DNA of 9,218 nt from CAYJAD01 sp964371195 (GTDB taxonomy: Bacteria; Desulfobacterota; Desulfovibrionia; Desulfovibrionales; Desulfovibrionaceae): positions 1-9,218 of the forward strand of contig CAYJLD010000085.1 of the NCBI GenBank assembly GCA_964371195.1, in the 5' to 3' direction. The notes under the pieces are model-generated. The model was given only the letters and a program-made list of their open reading frames with translations, had not been told where the DNA came from and ran no database searches. Position 1 is the stretch's first letter, and the number at the start of each line of letters is the position of its first letter. The position numbers were made by a program, and so were the translations under genes. Positions 5,697 to 9,218 of this stretch are shown here, one piece after another.

Positions 5697-5897
5697 GAGT
5701 AATAGGGCCTTAATATTTTTTAGCAATTATTCATGGATATAAATAAGCTTTTTTAAAAATTTAATCACATAAAGCTCACCTAAAGGTTAACAAAGGAGCT
5801 AATACGCATTTAATTTAATTTTATTAACTCTATAAAAAAAATAACTTTCATCTTTTTTGTTGCAGTAAATATTGCCTTATGCCATTATGCACGAGCT

Positions 5898-5917
5898 ATT
5901 ACATAATTATATGCAAT
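5898..5917. promoter_or_regulatory. Possible operator upstream of the efflux operon
   Basis: Eight-base arms ATTACATA and TATGCAAT around a four-base centre pair at seven of eight positions, a 20-bp dyad of the size bound by TetR- or MarR-type dimers. It lies about 120 bases before the adaptor start. Efflux operons are often controlled this way, but the region is AT-rich, a dyad of this quality could occur by chance, and no regulator gene is adjacent. Confidence 0.25.
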
Positions 5918-6038
5918 AATATCAATATAGATTCGTAATATGCAAAAAATATTTGAGATTATTAAGTTTTAACTCTTTCAGCCCTATGCATACCCTAATA
6001 ATCCAATACATATTAGTTCTATGTTAAAAGAGGATTTT

Positions 6039-7205
6039 ATGAAAAGATTTATTAATTTTTTTGCGCTAACAACTTTAATTTGTAGTGTTTTTCTTTTAAG
6101 TTCGTGTAAGGAAGAAGTTGCGCAAAAAGCACCACCCCCGCCCCTAGTTACTGTTTTTGATATTAAAGCTGCTGATCATCCATACAATGCCAACTATCAA
6201 GGTGTCACTCAAGGTTCTAAGGCCGTTGACGTTAGAGCTAGGGTTGAGGCCATTATTGAAGAAAGACTTTATACTGAAGGCCAATATGTTGATGAAGGCC
6301 AAATTTTATTTCAGCTTGAGCGTGATCAATATGAAGCACGTGTGGCCGAGGCTAATGCTCAATACGAAAATGCATTGCGTGAGTGGAATCGTGTGCGCCC
6401 ACTTTATGCTAAAAATGCATTAAGCCAAAAAGACCGTGACAATGCTTTGGCCGCTTATGAAACTGCAAAGGCTAATTTACGCACAGCTCAAATTAACCTT
6501 GATTATTGTCAAGTGGTTGCACCTGTTGCTGGATTTACTTCCAAGGAAGAAGTTACCCCTGGCAACCTTGTTAGCAATGGCACCTTGCTAACCTATGTCA
6601 ATCAAACCAACCCACTTTACGTGAATTTTTCTGTAGCAAGCACTGAATACATGCGTGGCCTGCAGTTAGCAACACAAGGACGCATGTATATACCCAAGAA
6701 AAATGAATATACAGCAAAGATACGCCTAGTTGATGGCACCATGTATGCAAAAGAAGGTTTAGTGACCTTTGTGGGAACACAAGTGGATCAAACCATGGGC
6801 ATTATTCAAATGCGTGCTACTTTTGATAATAGTGACGGCATTATTTTGCCCGGACAATATGTGCGTATATTCTTAGAAGGTGCTGTGCTAAAAAATGCCA
6901 TATTAATACCTCAAAAGTGTGTATTGATAACTCAACAAGGACCGCTTGTTATGGTGGTTAATAAAGATAATATTGTTGAAATGCGCCCCATTAAAATCAC
7001 CATGCCTGTTGAGCAGATGTATCTGTTAGAAGGTGGATTAAATGAAGGTGAGCGTATTGTTCTTGAAGGTCTTGTTAAAGCACGAGCAGGTCAACCTGTA
7101 ACATTGCAAGAACAAGGACAACAAGCACAAGACCCTACTAAATCGGCCTCTGCCAAAGAGGCTCCTGACACAGAAGAAAGTAAAGCAAGCACACCAGCAA
7201 AATAA
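6039..7205 (+). CDS. RND efflux periplasmic adaptor (membrane fusion) lipoprotein, AcrA/MexA type
   Basis: This 388-residue protein should bridge the inner-membrane pump encoded next and an outer-membrane channel. It has a lipoprotein signal (M-K-R-F then a hydrophobic stretch) with lipobox L-S-S-C at C23. After a Pro-rich linker comes the first lipoyl half (about 62-100, with E80-G-Q-Y-V-D-E-G-Q), a helical hairpin (about 97-152), and the second lipoyl half (about 157-187, A161-P-V-A-G and P174-G). A beta-barrel region (about 192-285, with P271-G-Q-Y-V) and a membrane-proximal domain (about 286-357) follow, then a charged, Ala/Glu/Lys-rich tail (358-388) that looks disordered. The ATG at 6039 is chosen because AAGAGGA lies at 6028-6034 and it gives a proper signal peptide; the ATG at 6021 would add six residues and place this site inside the gene. 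The substrate cannot be inferred. Confidence 0.9.
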   Translation: MKRFINFFALTTLICSVFLLSSCKEEVAQKAPPPPLVTVFDIKAADHPYNANYQGVTQGSKAVDVRARVEAIIEERLYTEGQYVDEGQILFQLERDQYEARVAEANAQYENALREWNRVRPLYAKNALSQKDRDNALAAYETAKANLRTAQINLDYCQVVAPVAGFTSKEEVTPGNLVSNGTLLTYVNQTNPLYVNFSVASTEYMRGLQLATQGRMYIPKKNEYTAKIRLVDGTMYAKEGLVTFVGTQVDQTMGIIQMRATFDNSDGIILPGQYVRIFLEGAVLKNAILIPQKCVLITQQGPLVMVVNKDNIVEMRPIKITMPVEQMYLLEGGLNEGERIVLEGLVKARAGQPVTLQEQGQQAQDPTKSASAKEAPDTEESKASTPAK

Positions 7206-7217
7206 TGAGGCCATTTT

Positions 7218-9218
7218 ATGACTATGCCTAATGATCATATAAAGCCGAGTTTATTTGTTCGGCGTCCAATTTTATCAACAGTTATTTCGCTGTTAATAAC
7301 TCTTGTGGGAAGCTTAGCCATTATGGCTTTGCCGATTGCTCAGTATCCGGACCTTATCCCACCACAAGTTACCGTAAGTGTATCTTATCCTGGGGCCTCT
7401 GCCCAAACCATTGCAGAAACAGTTATTGCGCCACTTGAGGTGCAAATTAACGGTGTTGAAGACATGCTCTACATGACTTCTTCTACCTCATCCGGCTGGG
7501 CAAGTGGTACTATTAACGTCTACTTTAATTTAGGTACTGACCCAGACATTGCGCTGGTAAACGTAAACAATAAAGTAAACTTAGCCCAAACCCTGCTTCC
7601 AGAAGATGTGCGTAATCAAGGAGTTACTGTTACAAAAGAATCTCCGGCCATGCTCTTAATTATTTCACTGTTTTCACCTGATGGTCGATATGATATACCC
7701 TACATTAACAACTACTTACAAACTAATATCGTAGATGAAATGAAGCGCGTACCAGGTGTTGGTGACTGTTCTGTTTTTGGTGATGCCAACTATGCCATGC
7801 GTGTATGGCTAGACCCTGATAAACTAAGCAAATACAATTTAACCCCCAATGATGTTAGTGTTGCCATTCGCGACCAAAATGCTCAATTTGCACCAGGACG
7901 CCTTGGAGCTATGCCAGCTACTAAGGGTACTGATTTAACATGGCAATTAGATACAAAAGGTCGTCTTATTGATAGCGATGAGTTTGCCAATATCATTATT
8001 CGCTCTGAACCAAATGGTGGTTTTTTACGTGTAAAAGATGTGGCAAGGGTTGAGCTTGGCGCACGTGACTACGAGGTGCTTAGTGAACTAAATGGTACCG
8101 CTGCTAGAATGGCTGGGGTATATCTTTTACCTGGAGCAAACGCCATTGAAACTGGTCGCTTAGTGCAGGAAAAGTTAGCTGAAATTTCAGAGCGCTTCCC
8201 TGATGGCTTAGAATATGATGTGCCATACAATACTAATATATTCGTCCAAGCCTCCATTGATGAAGTTATTATGACCTTAATGGAAGCCATGGTCTTGGTA
8301 TTCATTGTAGTATATATCTTTTTACAAAATTGGCGTGCAACACTTATCCCATGCCTTGCTGTGCCAGTATCCATCATTGGAACATTTGCCGGCATGTACG
8401 CTCTCGGCTATACCATTAATACTCTTACACTATTTGGTATGGTGCTTGCCATTGGTATTGTTGTTGACGATGCCATTGTTGTGCTTGAAAATGTGGAGCG
8501 GATAATGCGCACCGAACATAGGGACGCAACCTCCGCCACAGCCAAGGCCATGAAGGAAGTTACAGGGCCAGTTATTGCCATTGTGCTTGTGCTTTGTGCT
8601 GTGTTTGTGCCTGTATCATTCATGGGTGGCCTTGCTGGTGAGATGTATAAGCAATTTGCCATTACCATCTCCATATCTGTTATTTTATCGGGCATTGTGG
8701 CTTTGACGCTAACACCTGCCCTTTGTGCACTACTATTAAAACCCCATGACTCTAGTGTCACGCCGTGGAAGGGTTTTGTGTGGTTTAACTGGTGGTTTGG
8801 TAATGTAACCCACCGCTATGTGCGCTTGGTTCGCTTGGTAAAAGATGCAGGTAAGCGCAGTATGATAGTCTTTGTACTAATGATTGTTGCCATGGGCGTA
8901 CTATTTAAGACAGTACCCACTGCCCTTGTACCTAGCGAAGACCAAGGCTATATCTTGGGTATGACCATCTTGGCTGACGGCACAACGCTGCCACGCACCA
9001 ATGCAGTGGTAAAAAACATAGAAAAACAAATGCTTAACATGCCATTCGTGGATAACTTCATTGGTATTACCGGCATTGACCTAACCTCCTTCTCTGGTAA
9101 GAGTAACTATGGAACTTTCTTTGTTACCTTAAAAGATTGGAGTGAGCGCTCAGGTGAAGACCAATCGTCAGCCATGCTTGCCCGCATGACCTTTGGCATG
9201 CCCGCGCAAACACCAGAG
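7218..9218 (+). CDS. RND multidrug efflux pump, HAE1/AcrB family, 3' end beyond the window
   Basis: The frame is open from 7218 to the window end, giving 667 residues of a family that is usually about 1030-1050 long, so roughly the last third is missing. The pump should form a trimer in the inner membrane and drive drug or lipophile export with the proton gradient. Visible hallmarks are F-V-R-R-P-I-L at 13-19 before helix 1, P-I-A-Q-Y-P-D-L just after it, the porter domain with its conserved Y-P-G-A-S motif, and the central helix with D417-D418 in V-V-D-D-A-I-V-V, equivalent to the proton-relay D407/D408 of AcrB. F-M-G-G-L-A-G-E and L-T-P-A-L-C-A follow, and a second porter repeat begins with V-P-S-E-D-Q-G. 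The start is 12 bases after the adaptor stop, with GAGG at 7207-7210. I found no frameshift. Confidence 0.93.
   Translation, partial: MTMPNDHIKPSLFVRRPILSTVISLLITLVGSLAIMALPIAQYPDLIPPQVTVSVSYPGASAQTIAETVIAPLEVQINGVEDMLYMTSSTSSGWASGTINVYFNLGTDPDIALVNVNNKVNLAQTLLPEDVRNQGVTVTKESPAMLLIISLFSPDGRYDIPYINNYLQTNIVDEMKRVPGVGDCSVFGDANYAMRVWLDPDKLSKYNLTPNDVSVAIRDQNAQFAPGRLGAMPATKGTDLTWQLDTKGRLIDSDEFANIIIRSEPNGGFLRVKDVARVELGARDYEVLSELNGTAARMAGVYLLPGANAIETGRLVQEKLAEISERFPDGLEYDVPYNTNIFVQASIDEVIMTLMEAMVLVFIVVYIFLQNWRATLIPCLAVPVSIIGTFAGMYALGYTINTLTLFGMVLAIGIVVDDAIVVLENVERIMRTEHRDATSATAKAMKEVTGPVIAIVLVLCAVFVPVSFMGGLAGEMYKQFAITISISVILSGIVALTLTPALCALLLKPHDSSVTPWKGFVWFNWWFGNVTHRYVRLVRLVKDAGKRSMIVFVLMIVAMGVLFKTVPTALVPSEDQGYILGMTILADGTTLPRTNAVVKNIEKQMLNMPFVDNFIGITGIDLTSFSGKSNYGTFFVTLKDWSERSGEDQSSAMLARMTFGMPAQTPE

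Larger units (their letters stand above)
5581..6038. other. Divergent AT-rich intergenic region between pal and the efflux operon
   Basis: About 458 bases with no credible gene. The left part holds the pal leader and promoter (5581-5696). The right part should hold the efflux promoter, but I found no convincing -35/-10 pair, only weak AT-rich matches. A small inverted repeat, TTAATG/CATTAA (5602-5607 with 5615-5620), lies in the pal leader, and a possible operator lies at 5898-5917. No regulator gene for the efflux system is encoded here. Confidence 0.7.

Noticed and set aside
6021..6038. Upstream ATG as the start of the adaptor gene
   Set aside because: It would put the AAGAGGA ribosome-binding site inside the coding region and add charged residues before the signal peptide; no good site precedes it.
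8069..8761. Two antisense open frames opposite the efflux pump gene
   Set aside because: Both are inside an uninterrupted, well-conserved RND pump frame and read as low-complexity Ser/Thr/Met-rich shadows.

Overview
The window looks like chromosomal DNA of a low-GC (estimated by eye, roughly 40%) sulfate- or sulfite-reducing bacterium, most plausibly a member of the Desulfovibrionaceae. The main evidence is the pair at the left edge, a Tat-exported iron-sulfur protein followed by an NrfD-type membrane protein. These match DsrO and DsrP of the DsrMKJOP complex, which links the menaquinone pool and periplasm to dissimilatory sulfite reduction. The taxonomic call is inference from gene content only.

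Layout: 1-2094 is the tail of the dsr operon on the plus strand: a six-codon remnant of the upstream gene (presumably dsrJ), dsrO, dsrP, then a G5/C5 hairpin element and a textbook Rho-independent terminator. 2115-2827 carries a promoter candidate and an AlkA-type DNA-3-methyladenine glycosylase gene. 2611-3452 is a 417-bp tandem duplication. It copied the 3' third of the glycosylase gene, the convergent intergenic region and the last 15 codons of the next, minus-strand gene. Both parent genes are intact, and a dead glycosylase fragment lies between them. 3400-5001 (minus) holds a D-2-hydroxyacid (glycerate/hydroxypyruvate type) dehydrogenase followed 21 bp later by an unrecognised small papain-like cysteine-peptidase-fold protein. 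5037-5696 (minus) is a self-contained pal unit with its own consensus-like promoter and terminator. 5581-6038 is an AT-rich divergent intergenic region. 6039 to the right edge (plus) is an RND efflux operon: a lipoprotein periplasmic adaptor and a HAE1-type inner-membrane pump cut by the window end.

How the genes fit together: DsrO and DsrP are electron-transfer subunits of one respiratory complex and look translationally coupled. The adaptor and pump are two parts of a tripartite efflux system, with the outer-membrane channel expected beyond the right edge or elsewhere. Pal ties the outer membrane to peptidoglycan and stands alone here. The dehydrogenase and peptidase-like genes are a probable two-gene operon with no obvious shared pathway.

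I saw no new defence or mobile system. The most unusual features are the 417-bp duplication with its 8-bp microhomology, the G5/C5 hairpin element that appears after two unrelated genes, the unassigned cysteine-peptidase-like protein, and the tight placement of the pal terminator against the dehydrogenase start.
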